Source of the DNA: Gavia stellata
Lineage: Eukaryota; Chordata; Aves; Gaviiformes; Gaviidae
NCBI RefSeq assembly: GCF_030936135.1
Contig: NC_082600.1
Coordinates: forward strand, 2,170,001-2,234,000
Length of the DNA: 64,000 bases
Reading direction: 5' to 3'
A program made the translations under genes and the position numbers. Shown piece after piece: positions 1 through 12,900 of this stretch. Positions within the stretch are counted from its first letter, which is position 1. Each line of letters starts with the position of its first letter. The notes under the pieces are model-generated. The model had not been told where the DNA came from and ran no database searches. It saw nothing but the letters and a program-made list of their open reading frames with translations.

Positions 1-2970
1 TGAGGAAAGAATCAAAAGATAAGAAAGAAGTAATCAAACCAGCTTAAGGAATATAAAAAATAGAAATTGTTTATGAATTATATATAAGTCTGCTAAGAAT
101 GCTTATAAATCAATTCAAAGAAAAATAGATATGTTGAATGAATTTAAAGAACAGGAAAAGATACTATTCGCATTCTAATGCTTCACTATAAATTATGGAT
201 CTTTTTGTTTGGCATTACTGCTTTGTTTGGGAAACAACTCGGTGAGGCAAGTGAATTAATGAAAGTCCAAATATATTTAAATATAACTCAGACTCTGCGA
301 CGAAGCTGTCTCGCTGCTTACAATGGCACAGGATGAACAACCACCAGTTTGGGAGAAAAGGCAGAGAGCCACTTGGGTTTTCACTGTGGCTCTTGCAAGT
401 ACCCCTGAAAGATGTGGAGAGGCTGAATTAGCCTGAAAACTAGCTTTTTATAAAAGGAAAATATTTTCCTGCACAATGCATAGTCATCCTAAGAAATTCA
501 TTGTCAGAAGAGACTCATTGGGAGAAAGGATTAAATATGGTTAGGAAGAATAAGAAGATTTCAAGTTACAAGAGTGAAGATACAAAATCTGAGCAGAGCC
601 TTCATTGCAGAGTTTTGCAAGGATTATGAAATCCTCACGCCTGGTACATAAAGCAGGTTGAAATTCATAGCAATCGGAGGAAACAAGGTTGAATGTTATT
701 GCATACCCAACCCATCCCTGCCTTGACACCTTCCCAGATTGGTGGGTGCTGCCAGCGCCAGGGAGAGCACAGAGGAGAGCAGGGACTGTGGGGCTGCCTC
801 ACGCCTGCAGTGCCCGTGTTCACACGCTGCTGGGTTTTCCCAGACGTGTGAAGATGTTCTCTGCTTGCCTTCCCTTCAGGAGCAAGTCCTGGTGGAGGGC
901 AGCACCTGCCAGCGGGTCACACCCATGAATTTTTCTTGACTTCCAAAACACGTCCCTGAGGTTTCGTTTGCATTTTCCACTCCCGGCTCAAACCCAAATC
1001 TGTACCCAAACAACCAAAAGACATGTTGCTGCTCCCTCCCAATGTGCTAACTAATGCCATTAATCATAGGCCTATGCAATCATATTGGCATGCTACTTGC
1101 ATTACTTCGCGGCTCCCAGCTCCGAGGACGTCCTTGATGCAAGACCTCTGTTTGCATTCTGCTCCTCTGCTCCACTGAAGTATATTAAAGTCTCTGTAAC
1201 AAGCATCCCACTCAGATACATAAATCTTGAGCTCCTAAAAGCAACTTCACAGAGAAGGTGGTTTATTTATTAATGCTTGCATTTATATAAAGTGCCGGCT
1301 GTTGCAACAGCTTACTGTTTTAAATAAATATAGCAGTGAAACAGTGCCAGCCAGGAGAAAGGGTCAAACCCCAGTGCGTTAGCATGCACGCTGCAAAGGC
1401 TTCAACACCCGCTCGTGGAGATGTGCTGGCCTTTGCAGAGGATGTCCTCATCACTTGGTGGAGGCAGCCTCAGCAGCATCAAGAGATATCCGCTCTTCAT
1501 GACTTTATCCTCTGGCATGAAGACCCCCCCCCACTTCACTTCAGCTCCCTGGGCTTGGGTGCAAGTGAGCACTCGCAGCAGCAGGTTGGACACAGGCTTT
1601 TCCAGTGTATCCTCTTTAATCTGATCGGAAGTGGTGAAGAGAACAAGGATTAAGTTCCTAAAGGCCATATTTTCTAGGAAACTCAGGCATGGAAAGATGT
1701 AGGCAGACCTACAGGCATACGCATGAACTGGAGAGTTGTTTCATTAAGTGCATATGAGGATTTGGGTCTTGCTGGGCACAAGGGCTTGATCCAGTTGGGT
1801 CTCCAAGTCTCAGTAAACAGTAGTGAAGGGAGATCCTCTCTTGACCATTGCAGATCCCACCTGTGCATCTTGAGACATGACTTACTTTTGAAAAACCACT
1901 TTGGGAACCCAAAACTGACATCAATGGATGTGAGATGCCCAAGTGCTCTGTTAAACCTATTCCTGCATGCCACGGTCTCTTTCATAAAAGGAGACCTTTG
2001 TAATAGAGAATATTGTCTTGTTTTATATTACATTGCATTGCAATATGTGGCAGCTTCATAATAAATATATGCATTACATACCATATCGATATCAATTATA
2101 CCATTAATATTTAATATTGCACTGCGCATAAAATCTACTAGAAAAATATAGTAGAACATAGCAGTGGTCACACAAGGGTGGAAATTTTTATAAATACTAA
2201 GAGCATCCAGAGGTAGACTATGAAATATGAACAGAAATAAACAGAGTTTGTGACAGTCTATATTTGATGTTCCCTAAATATGTACAGTTGGCTACAGGCC
2301 TGTATTTGTTGTTTCCCAAAACTTCAGACTATGAAAAGTGAACAAGTTTGTGCCCATTGTGCCCCACTGCTGTCACACAGCTCTTTTAGAAGCTGACCAA
2401 ATGAGAGGTTTTTTGAATGAACGAATGAGACACCTTTCCCCTCCATAAAATTGCTTGACACATTCCTGAAAAATTACCCATCCTTTTCTTTTAGATCCTT
2501 TAATGAAGAAAAACCTCCAGGAAAAAAAAAATATTAAATGGTGTATTCCAACTTCAGCTTATTTTTTTCCCATTTAAAAAAACAAAGAACCCAAAAACAT
2601 GGGGGCATATTTTTTCCAAAAAAATATAAAATAATAATAAAAAAAAATCAATGAAACAAGTATACTGTGTTCTATGAAATCATGCCTAAACTGAGTACAT
2701 TTTTAAAAAGCATTTATTTTCCTTTGAAAATTAGGCCAGTCAGGTAGACATTCCCTTATAAACATCAGAATCTAATTGATCTCTGGTTTACAGGGTTTTT
2801 TCCTGGACATTGACAAGAAGATGAGCCATGCTACCCCAACTGAACAGGTGGAAAATTACAACTGCATATACTGTTACAGGGCATTTTGAGAAACAAGGGT
2901 TAAAAGTAAGAAAGAAAAGTTTAGAGAAGATACTTTGTAACAACTGCACCTGGTACTTAGACATATTAGA
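1..2970. other. Non-coding AT-rich DNA
   Basis: No gene or recognisable repeat was seen. Open frames are all about 110 codons or shorter, overlap on both strands and show no known protein signature. An A-rich low-complexity tract lies at about 2519-2650. Confidence 0.6.
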
Positions 2971-3030
2971 GATAAAGACTGTCTCCACTGAGTCTCTGCT
3001 GATAAAGTTTGTCTTCACTGACTCTCTGCT
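2971..3030. repeat. Tandem duplication, 2 x 30 bp
   Basis: Copies 2971-3000 and 3001-3030 both begin GATAAAG and end CTCTCTGCT and match at 26 of 30 positions. They lie directly upstream of the LTR-like segment. Confidence 0.85.
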
Positions 3031-3049
3031 AACTAGCAATAATGATTAG

Positions 3050-3440
3050 CGCAAGGACGAATCATAGAAAAATAGAAAAGACTGCCAAAATAGTGCCCTA
3101 GAGTTAACTTGTCTCATTATAATCTCATTTTAATACTAAAAAACACACCTCCTAGCTAGAGAAGCCCCAACCCAATTTAGCCCCCTACTCTCTGAGCATG
3201 CGTGGTGAATTAAAAGAGAACTGTAACTTTAAGATGAAGTAAGAAAAGTATTAACCAATAGTTATAAAGGAGTAGCACCAGTAGGCGTAACTATCTTTGT
3301 TAACTGTTATAAATACCTGTCATGATTTTAACCCGGTGTGCAAGCTTTGTGGAGAAATCGCCTTGCACCCGGCGCCGCAATAAACATGCCTGCTTTATAA
3401 CTGTGTGTGAGTTGTGAAGTTTGATTCCGCGCGTCATACG
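3050..3440 (+). mobile_element. LTR-like segment with TATA box and polyadenylation signal
   Basis: The segment has the order expected of a retroviral LTR: an AT-rich U3-like part, a TATA box TATAAATA (3308-3315), then about 65 bp on the signal AATAAA (3379-3384), then TGCTTTATAACTGTGTGTGAG and a GT-rich region. The 7-mer ACGAATC occurs on both sides (3057-3063 and 3438-3444). Clean TG/CA ends were not found, so borders are approximate and the family is not named. A chance promoter-like sequence is possible but less likely given the combination. Confidence 0.5.
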
Positions 3441-3532
3441 AATCTCCTGAACCCATTTTTTTTACTCTAGGAGCCTTTTGGAAAAAAAAAAAGTGCTCCA
3501 GCTCATGAGCCTTAGCCCGGACACCTCATCCC

Positions 3533-3556
3533 GGGGGGAGGGGTGGGGGGTGGGGG
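3533..3556 (+). other. G-quadruplex-forming motif
   Basis: Four G-runs (6, 4, 6 and 5 Gs) are separated by single A or T bases, which fits the G3+N1-7 quadruplex pattern with the shortest possible loops. It lies about 90 bp after the LTR-like segment. Confidence 0.75.
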
Positions 3557-3559
3557 TGG

Positions 3560-6500
3560 ATAAAAAAAGAAAAAAAGCTAAAGATGGCATTTTACAGTTC
3601 TGTGAACATGACCCAGATTGCCAAGGCTGACACATCGCCCTGCTGTAAACAGCGGAGGAAGAGGGCAGTGATGGGAGAGGTATTTTTCAGTGTTAGTTCA
3701 GATCCTTTTTACTTTCCATTGGCTTCTCAACGCACCACTCAATCTGTCATTTGGTAAATTGGAAAACGTGTTAAAAGATGTTCTGAGTACGGCTACGCAA
3801 GTAAAGCCAGCGCCAACAAAGGCAACCAGGAAATAATGTCAGACATCTACTTTGGAGTGTGTTTTGCATAAAATGCATTAAAGGATTTTGTGGACACAAA
3901 CCCGCCTGAGATGGAACTGCTGACCACCCGCCAGGCAGCACCTGCACCGTTGCCGATGGCAAACTCGGAGCACGCTACGAACTCCCCGGCATTTCCATGA
4001 AACTGGTTTTGCCACTGAAGCAGCTCAGAAGTGGCAGAAGCTGAAATCAATACCTGGCGTTCTTTTAATTAATAACTTTCTGCTGTCCCCAGTCAATTAT
4101 AAGGACATTCTAAAGGAATGCAGTGGAACATTGTGGTATTGGAAGTTCTTTCAATTCTGCTAATCTCTGTTTCAATTATAACTCTGAATATTTTTTTATA
4201 GGGATGACAGGAGTTGATGTTTGCCACCCTTGCACGGCCTGTGAGACAAAACTTGAGCCCCAAATTCTAATCTATGGATTGGGATGATGAAAATATTTCT
4301 GTCTCTCGGGGAGACATGTGGAAATAGTAAGGAGAAAGTATCAGTTTACATCAATAATGGGAAGAAAAATGAAATATCTTTTTCTTGCTAAAATGAAAAA
4401 CTGAAAAATTCTCTTCCGTTTGATCTGAAAAATTGCTAAAAGGGATACGAGAGGACTTTTTTCAGGCACATTTAACGCAAGTAAATGAAAGCAAGGGCTG
4501 GTGTAATGCTGCTCTGGCTTCTGGTACTGTGCAACAGACATGGCTCTTAGGACACTCGTACATGGGCACACCACGGCTCAGCACCGCTGCTTTCCAAGGA
4601 AACACTGCTGGAAATGCCCATAACCATTGCAAGTCAGAGAGAACGTGTTATTGCATCTCCCATCAATGCTCTTCTGCTGTTGTACAGCACAAATGTCCCC
4701 TGGACCCGACAGAGAAACAGCATCATTTTCTCTGATCAGTTTTCAGACCAGTTTTCTTGGATCAGACAGTGATTTTCTTAAGGATGTAAAAGAGGAAAAG
4801 AAGCAAAACAAAGCAGCATCTCCATCACTTGCATGAAGTTCAAGATTTCAAGCAAACTGTTATTTACTTGTCTACTAAGGATTCAAGCCCATTGAAGAAT
4901 GTTCAACTAATTAAATTGCTTAATTGGCTGAAAGTTCTGGCATGGAAATAAGGAAAATAGTCTTCCGTTCCCAAGACAGAGTATCTAACAGAGCAGCTCC
5001 TAGAGCACTGAGAAGAAAGGCTTTGAGAGGCGTAAATCACCTCATCACTCTCGGGGTGCTCTGTATGAAGACTATACGTCAGTTTAAATATCCACTGCTC
5101 AAACTATTTACTTGATCCATATACATGCAGGGGAAGATGGGCAGCATAGAGTCACCTCTGGGTGCCACTCTTTTGGTGGAGATTTAACCTGTCACCTCTA
5201 CCAGTCCATGTGGTCATTGTACAGATTGCCAAATATTTCTGTGGTGTCAAGTCTATGCCACCTATTTAGGTAATTTTTAAGGAACAAAAATATCAGCCAC
5301 AAAAATATCATCATCTTTACCTGTTCACATGCAGACTCACTTAAACACCTTAATTTCAGGCCCATTTCGATCAACCTATTGAGTCAAAAGGAGGGTACAA
5401 AATGCATAAAGAAAGTAACAAAGATGAAATCGGGTATGTACAGCCTTTCGTGTGAGCAATAATTAAATAGCCTAAACTCAGCCTGGGAGGGAGCACATGA
5501 CAGAAGTCTATACAGTCACGAATGGCCTGAAGAAACTGCACAGGGAATAATTGTTCCTGTCACTTCCAATAAAAGAGCAAAGTGGCATCAGATGAGAGGC
5601 AGAGTCACGGCAGGCACAGGGCGTTCATCTTAACACACCGCGTAGATAATCCATGAAATCCCTTTCCGCAGGTTCTTGTGGATGCTAATATTAACATGGG
5701 CTCAAAAAGCAATTGGATAAATGTATGAAGGAAGAAAAGTATTGAGAGCTATAGTGTGGAGAGATACCCGACTTGAACTCTCTTGGCTGTAGCTCCCAAG
5801 GCAGTAGTCTAAGGCAATAGGAGCCCGTGCGATCCCCGTTTTCACTTCTTTCTTTGTTATTTCCTACTGACACTGCTGAGGACAACATGTTAGGCCTGAT
5901 ATTTCTTTATTGTGGTCTTGTAAAGTAGTTGGTGTGGTTTTAGGTTTGGGGATCTGCTGCTGAGGGAGCGGTTTCCTTTCCACAAAATCTAATCGTTTGC
6001 TGTGTCCTGCAGTCAAAACAGAGCTGTGGCCTCTGAAGGTCTCTGTGTCCCAGTGCTGTTCCCACAGGACACAGCATCTGTTTTAATGCTGCCTGCCAGG
6101 AGAATGAGACCAGAGAAACAACACTTCAAGCAGGTTGAAGCATCACTATTGCTTCTGCATAGTGATGTCTGGGCTATATCAAAGGCATTATGGGCCAAAT
6201 CAACACAACTACACCAGAAGAAGCCACCACGGATGATAGTTCTTCCTAGACCTTATCTCTTCTGTCTGGGGTGCAAGCAAAGGCGCGTTCTCCAAAGTGC
6301 TCCTGTAACACCTCCTCTGAAGGCTCATTGGCAACGGGAGAAGATGACCTTCCTTTTTGACTCTCCACAGGAAAGTTTCATTTTCTACATGCTACTCCTT
6401 ACACTTCTCACAGAGCATTTGTAGTTACCTTGACCCTCAGATTAACTCTGAAAGACATTGCCAAGTGGGAAGGGTAAAGCAGCAGAAGCAACCAAGAAAG

Positions 6501-9148
6501 GAAAATCTGTTTAATTTGTAGCTTATATATAGTTATACACTTGAAGCTAATTCTTGCTTTTTTGTTCCAGGTCTTAAAAAAACAGAGGAAAAATGAGAAG
6601 TGTATTCTGTTGTTGGTTTTATTTCTAAAATTCTTGACCTCCAAAAATTTAGAAGTTATATTGGGCTTAAAATAATGAGCTGATCATAGATACAGCCACA
6701 TCCCTCAAAGGCATGCTGGTATTAACGGTGTACTAATTTTAATGGATGCATTATTTTTAAGGAGTTCAAGGCACTAATTCATATTACAGTAACATAACCT
6801 CAGCTGTATGCTGCATGATGTTAGCAACACATGGAGTCACATTCAAGGATGAATATCCCAGTGTCAAAACAAATTCTCTTTAAATAGCTTGTTTGGCAGG
6901 TTAGACACTTCTTCCCACTGGTGAAAGCCATCAGTCAATATCAATAAAATTAATCCAAATGATCATATAGCGGAGGGCTGTGGCCTTTTGTCATGGATAA
7001 CTAGAAGGCCTTTAACCACCAGATGGTATTTAAACGGACTTCTTCAATAACTGCGTGGGTGAGTTAATTTCCACAGGCTTTAGAATATTTTTAGTTTTTG
7101 CAGTCACTTCAACACATTCCTTTTTTCCTCCTGCTCCTTAGCTGCAGACTATTAAATATATTACAAGGAAAGCAATTTATACTGCCTACTACAATATATA
7201 GGAAAACAAAACAGCATACTGCAGAAGACAAGATGCAGGTCTGATTCTGCTCTCACACTGACTGGTGGCACGGAGGTGTAGTCTCCTGTCACGGATGCAG
7301 CATCACTGCACGTTTATACTAGCTCAATAAAGAGAAGAGCTAAGCCTGAAGGGGTTTTGTTTTGGCGTTTTGTTTGTTTGTTTGTTTTTGTGTTTCTTTT
7401 TTTTTCTTTTTTTTTTTATTTTTTTAGTATAGGAGCATGTTGTTTAAAGACTTAGTAAAAAAGCAAACACTTAATCTTAAATGAACCCAATTAATGGGTA
7501 GAGTGAACTGGTATTCCATGAATGAAGTTCTGCCTTTTCACCAAGTAGCCTGAACACTAAATTTACTGTCCCAGGGACATGGCAAATAGCCCAGGGAGAG
7601 AGTTGTTTTTGCACAGCAAAGCTCCATGTTGAACAAAGGATGGGTATTCAAGATAGCAGTCACCTTAAAGCACATCACCAAGGGATTTCAGTTACTTCTC
7701 ACTAATTACACAGTAATTTCACACATTTCACTTAATAGAGCCACTCATTTCAAAAATAACATGTGGGGGAACAGACTCACAGAGTGAGTCTATAATTTCT
7801 TTAGAATTTCTTTCCATGCCACACAAAAGCTTGCTGTACTTCTACACAGCCCACAAAGACCAAGAGTGTAACCCTGCATCCCCCTTTGAAAATGAGAACA
7901 ATAAAGAACAATTTTTTCAGCTTTTGACCTGCCCATGTCCAACCCTGCTATGAATAGGGAAAGAATCCAGGTCCGATACGTACACATGTACTATTCGACA
8001 AAATAGAGGCAATTTGTTGGTCAGGACAGGAACTGGGCTGTTATTAACTAGTAAACTGCCCCTAGGAAACTTTCCAGAATATATAAATGCTCTAGTGTGT
8101 GAATCCAGCTTGCCACGATTATAATATGACATATTTATAAATGACATATCCATCTTCCTGATTCAACCCATACCGAAAAGTAGTCAGGAAAACTGTTCAT
8201 ACCGATATGTACTTGGAAACAAAGTTTTTCAGAGATTAAACATGAGAATCTCCATTTTTCCACAGTCGTTTTGTTGACTAATGTTTAGCAGCTCTGCTGA
8301 AAGAGACAGCAATGTCAGCTTGCACTGACGTAATTGCAGTGTAAAAGATCTAAATATTTCAATTCATTAAATAAATGATGAAAGTAGGGAAAAAAAGGAG
8401 GATAAAGGACTTCAAGAATGAATAGAAAAAAATATACCTGAAAACAGATTATCACATCAACATTAGTGTCAGTGAACTTGATAAATCACAATTAAATGCA
8501 CCCAAAGAACACTGATAAATAACTTCTTAACATTACTACAAGAACAGAGAACAAGCCTCACTGAAGCACAGACTGCTCTCCAAAGGACCCAGTTTTCACG
8601 CGAGGTACCCAGTATAGGTCTATTTTATGCTTCACAGCAGCTATTACAAACTCAACTAGGATTCAGTCAATTATTTATGTACTTGAATCAGTAAATCATT
8701 ATTAAACAAGAATTAAGGTGCATATATTTAACAATAGATAAAGGGTGAGATTTTCCTAGCGCTTTTCAGCTTTCCCAAGGCCTGTTGCAGACTGCAGAAC
8801 TTGGCAGAGTGTGAGCACAGCTGGGGGTTTGAACTAGAGCCGCCCTCGGACCAGCCCGGCTAAATCCTCAGGCTGGCTTTGGCTGAATTTGCTTTAGTCT
8901 GGATTCTCTCTAGAGGCAACAGGATCGACAGTCACCTCTGGGCAGCTCATTCCACATTGCCATAGTTGTCCAAAACAGAAAAATAAACGGTCGTCTTGGC
9001 AATGCCTCTTACACTCCCCAATGGCATTGTAAGCGTAGGTAAACTAGATTATTTTTTAGCTAAATTTATGTGGAATTTATCCTTTCCTTAGTTTACATCA
9101 ACTATATCAACAGCTGACTTTTTTTTTTTCTGTCATAAACCATTTTTC
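3560..9148. other. Non-coding DNA
   Basis: No gene was recognised. The longest open frame (140 codons, 6002-6424 plus) has no known motif. A T-rich low-complexity tract with a (TTTG)n core occupies about 7357-7427. Confidence 0.6.
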
Positions 9149-9940
9149 ACAGAATGGTTGAGGTTGGAGGGGACTTTTGGAGGTCATCTGGTCCAACCCA
9201 GTGCTCCAGCAGAATTAGTTATAGCAGGTTGCCCAGGGATGAGTCCAGACACCTTTTGAATATCTCCAAGAATGGAGATTCCACAGCCTCCCTGGGTAAC
9301 CTGTACCAGTGCTTGGTCAACTTCACAGTAAAAAAACTTTAAGCGGAATTTCCTGTGTTTTGGTTTGTACCTTTTGCCTCTCACCCTGTCCCTGGGCACC
9401 ACATGGAGAGCCTGGCTCCATCTTCTTTGCGCCCCCACATTGATAAATCCCCCTCAGCCTGAACAGTCCCAGCTCTCTCAGCCTTTCCTCGGATGAGAGA
9501 TGCTCCAGTCCATCATCTTCATGGCCCTTTCACAGAATCACTAAGGTTGGAAAAGACCTGTAAGATCATCAAGTCCAACCATCAACTAACACCTCCATGC
9601 CCACTAAACCATGTCCACAGTGCCATGTCCACACGTTCCAATGTCCTTCTTGGAGTGAGGGGCCCAAAACTGAACACAGCATTCGAGGTGCAGCCTCACC
9701 AGCGCCGAGTACAGGGGCACGATCCCCTCCCTACTCCTGCTGGCCACACCATTTCTGATACAGGCCAGGATGCCGTTGGCCTTCTTGGCCACCTGGGCAC
9801 ACTGCTGGCTCATATTCAGCCGGCTGTCGACCAACACCCCCAGGTCCTTTTCTGCTGGACTCTATCCAGTATGTCCCCATCTTTCTTGTCCTGGGGAGCC
9901 CAGACCTGGACCCAGCACTCCAGGTGTGGTCTCAATGCAG
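9149..9940 (-). mobile_element. CR1 element interrupted by a second CR1
   Basis: The minus-strand CR1 copy begins at its 3' end (ACAGAATGGTTGAGGTTGGA) at 9149 and runs to about 9530. The sequence CATGGCCCTTT is then followed by a fresh CR1 3' end. The older copy resumes after about 9850 (CTGCTGGACTCTATCCAGTA) and fades by about 9940. Both halves are in the right order for one element, so it is a host copy split by insertion. Confidence 0.8.
9531..9850 (-). mobile_element. CR1 element nested in an older CR1, internally deleted
   Basis: This copy starts CACAGAATCACTAAGGTTGG and ends near CCCCAGGTCCTTT. It is nearly identical to the copy at 19991-20669 but lacks about 350 bp of its middle: it jumps from CACACGTTCC to AATGTCCTTC. 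CTTT precedes and follows it, compatible with a short target duplication. Confidence 0.82.
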
Positions 9941-12900
9941 TGATTTTTCATCTGATGCATTGATTTGTCAAGTTCACAGTTAAGCCACTACCATATCATC
10001 AGCAATGCTGATGACCACACAGCACAAGGCTGCTGTCTGCTTGTCTCACGGGAATAAAAGCATAGAGCTAAAACCAAGTTGTAACCCCAAAAACTTTTAA
10101 AAAGAAAGGAATAAAACATTTTGCCCGTATCGGTCAACTAGAATACTGGGTAGAAGGAAAGAAAGAAATCTACTTAATTCATTGTCCAACACCAGAAGAT
10201 AAATGGTTTTAAATCAAACCAGCACATGTGTACAAAACCACTTGGTGGAGATGAGAGGGAAAGAACAAGGAAAGAGGTGACCACTGGAGAGAAATCTGAA
10301 GCAGACTGACCATATTCTGGACAAAAAACTTTTTTGAAATTTCATTAGGTTGGATGAGATTGCTGATCATGTTGCTTGTGTCACATTGCTGTCACGTTGT
10401 CTACTGGCTTCTTTTTAAAACAATGAAAAACTTCTTAATGAACTGTCTGCCTGATTACAGGGCAACCTGTACTTACACTGTACGCTGCTTATTTACATTA
10501 GTAAAATTTCTTCATGTGGCATTCAGTATCCAGAACCAGCTATATTAGATTCTGTATGTATAGGCAGGAAAAACAGACTAAAGACCTAACTGACAATGAT
10601 AAAAGTCAAAAATGAAAAATGGAGTGGAAAAGCTATGTAAAGAAAAATCTATGGCATTTATAAGTGTATTGGAATACATACGTGTATCCTTCTTATCAAC
10701 AGAGAATGTGGGCAAGTCATACAAAGAGCCTCATTTTTGCCTGCAGCTCATTCCCCTTCTGTTATTGAGTTTTCAGCTTCTTTTGGGCAACAAGAAAGGC
10801 TGAAACTTGAGGAGACATTTGAAGGAAGATGTGGAGATAGATACATTTTCTACCTCTTCTAGTCAGAAGGTCACACCAACTGAACTTGTCTTTAATGCAA
10901 TCTGTGCTTTAATTATACACCTGGGTTTTTCAAAGAAATACAGATTACTTTATTTTTAAATGTGTTTTATACACTAAAGCATGGTGGTGCTGGGTAGACT
11001 ATTCCCAATGGCTATTTTGAGAGCAAAAAAAAAAAACTTTGCCAAGGTGTTAGTTAAATTTTAAAAACTAAATCAAGTTAGCTAGATTCCTAAATACAAT
11101 ATAGTCAGAAGGAGATAAAATGGAAGTTATCACCGCTCAGAGTTTGGAGAGTACTAGATTACTACTTTTAAGCTAAATTCTTTTTCAGGTCAACTTCACC
11201 TTGGAGAGAAAAAACAGAAATCTGGTATTCTTAAGCAGTCACCCAGGAACTGTAAGACTACATAAATTGCCGAGAAGCACGTACTTGTGTTTTTAACAAT
11301 TCAGCTATTAAGTATAAGTAAAACAAATGTTGCCAGCACTTAGTGAACATTCACATGCAGACTTGCAAGCCATTACCATGAAAGTTTTGCTGTCAGATGC
11401 AGGGGACCATCCAAAGCGTCTGTAACACATTTAATTCACTTACAGGACTTTGCAAGGAAACAGGGATCTTCCTGTCTCAGGGCACTTTTGGGAGCACTGA
11501 CCCTGCCATTCAAACTGTTTGATAAAAAGGACACTAAATGTTTTTAGCCTCGTGAGTTGCCCTGACAAGTTGGTTTGGGCTGCAGATGGAGAATTTAAAA
11601 GAAAAATAAAAAATACACTTCTCTGAGGTCTTACTGCAGAAATACCCACAAAACCACTCCAAATTAGTTCTCAGGGATGCTCTCAAGTGCTCTTTTCCTC
11701 TGTCCCAATAACACAGGGCAGGACTTTACCCAGCTGTCCATTCTCTCCCCTAACCCTTGCCCCCTTACAGCCCCACGGCCATGGTGGGCACCGATGGGAA
11801 GCAGGAATACGCTGCTCCTGGTTGGCACTTGATGGCTGAGCGTTTGCATTTCAGGTCTCTGACCTTCCACTGCTCTCTTTGCTAGCCTGCAGATGGTGAT
11901 AATATTTTAGAAATCTCTTTAACGTGTTTTTCAGCTGGAGGATTTTAATGGCTTATTCAATGCAAAAGTTGTGTTTTGAAATTGGTACAAATCATTGGAA
12001 AAGGTTCTTCTGTCAAAGAAGGTATTTAAGTTTCAAACTTGCATCTTACCTAGGTGTGTTTAGCTTTCCAGAATATTTTCCTTCTCTTTCTGTATATGTA
12101 TTACCTTAGAAAGAAAAAAAAAGTTTGGTATTTTTAAACTGATTTGATCTAGTCTGTACATACCTCAGCTTACCCCTAATGCATTTCTTTTTATATCTCC
12201 TATGGTTTATAACAGGATATGAAACCAGACACCGATCTGATTTCCAGCATGCAGAAGTGCACAGTTCTTGCCTGGGAGGAAAGCTATATTGAAACAATAA
12301 AATAGATTATCAGTTTTAGATCTGGCTCACAAATGTATAGTTTCTCATTTGAGGTGTAATGGGTATAGGGGGCTTTGATGAAGTTAGGACTTTTTAATAA
12401 TATAGGAAACTGATACTAGCTGTCCATCAGTTAAATTCAGAATTTCATCTTCTGACTCATTCACAATGTGCTTTTGTAGGAAAGACAGCTTTGTTCTTCA
12501 ACAACATTTTTGCTTATTTTTGTCCTGGGCATAAAGGAAAAGGAATTTATCTATAGGCAAATTATAGAGAGCCTCATCTGGCAGGTCAATAATAGTTTTT
12601 CTTTAGAAATCTGCCTATGTCCACAGGACAGTGGAAGCAGAAGTTACCTCACCTAGCTTTAAGCAAGCCAGTTTGGGTACCTCAAAAAAGTTAAGGTGCA
12701 ACAGCATAGATCTGGGCTATAGCTGAGATGCCTGTCCCCTGATTAAAGGTATACCATAGTTTCTACCCATAGAGTAGAGATATAGGGCAAGGGAAAAGAC
12801 CCCAGATTTAACTGCTCAATGGTTTCTTAAACAAAGAGCTATAAGTAATTTAAAAGTCTTCTCATTTATAATACAGACATTCAGAACTACGTTGGCTTCA

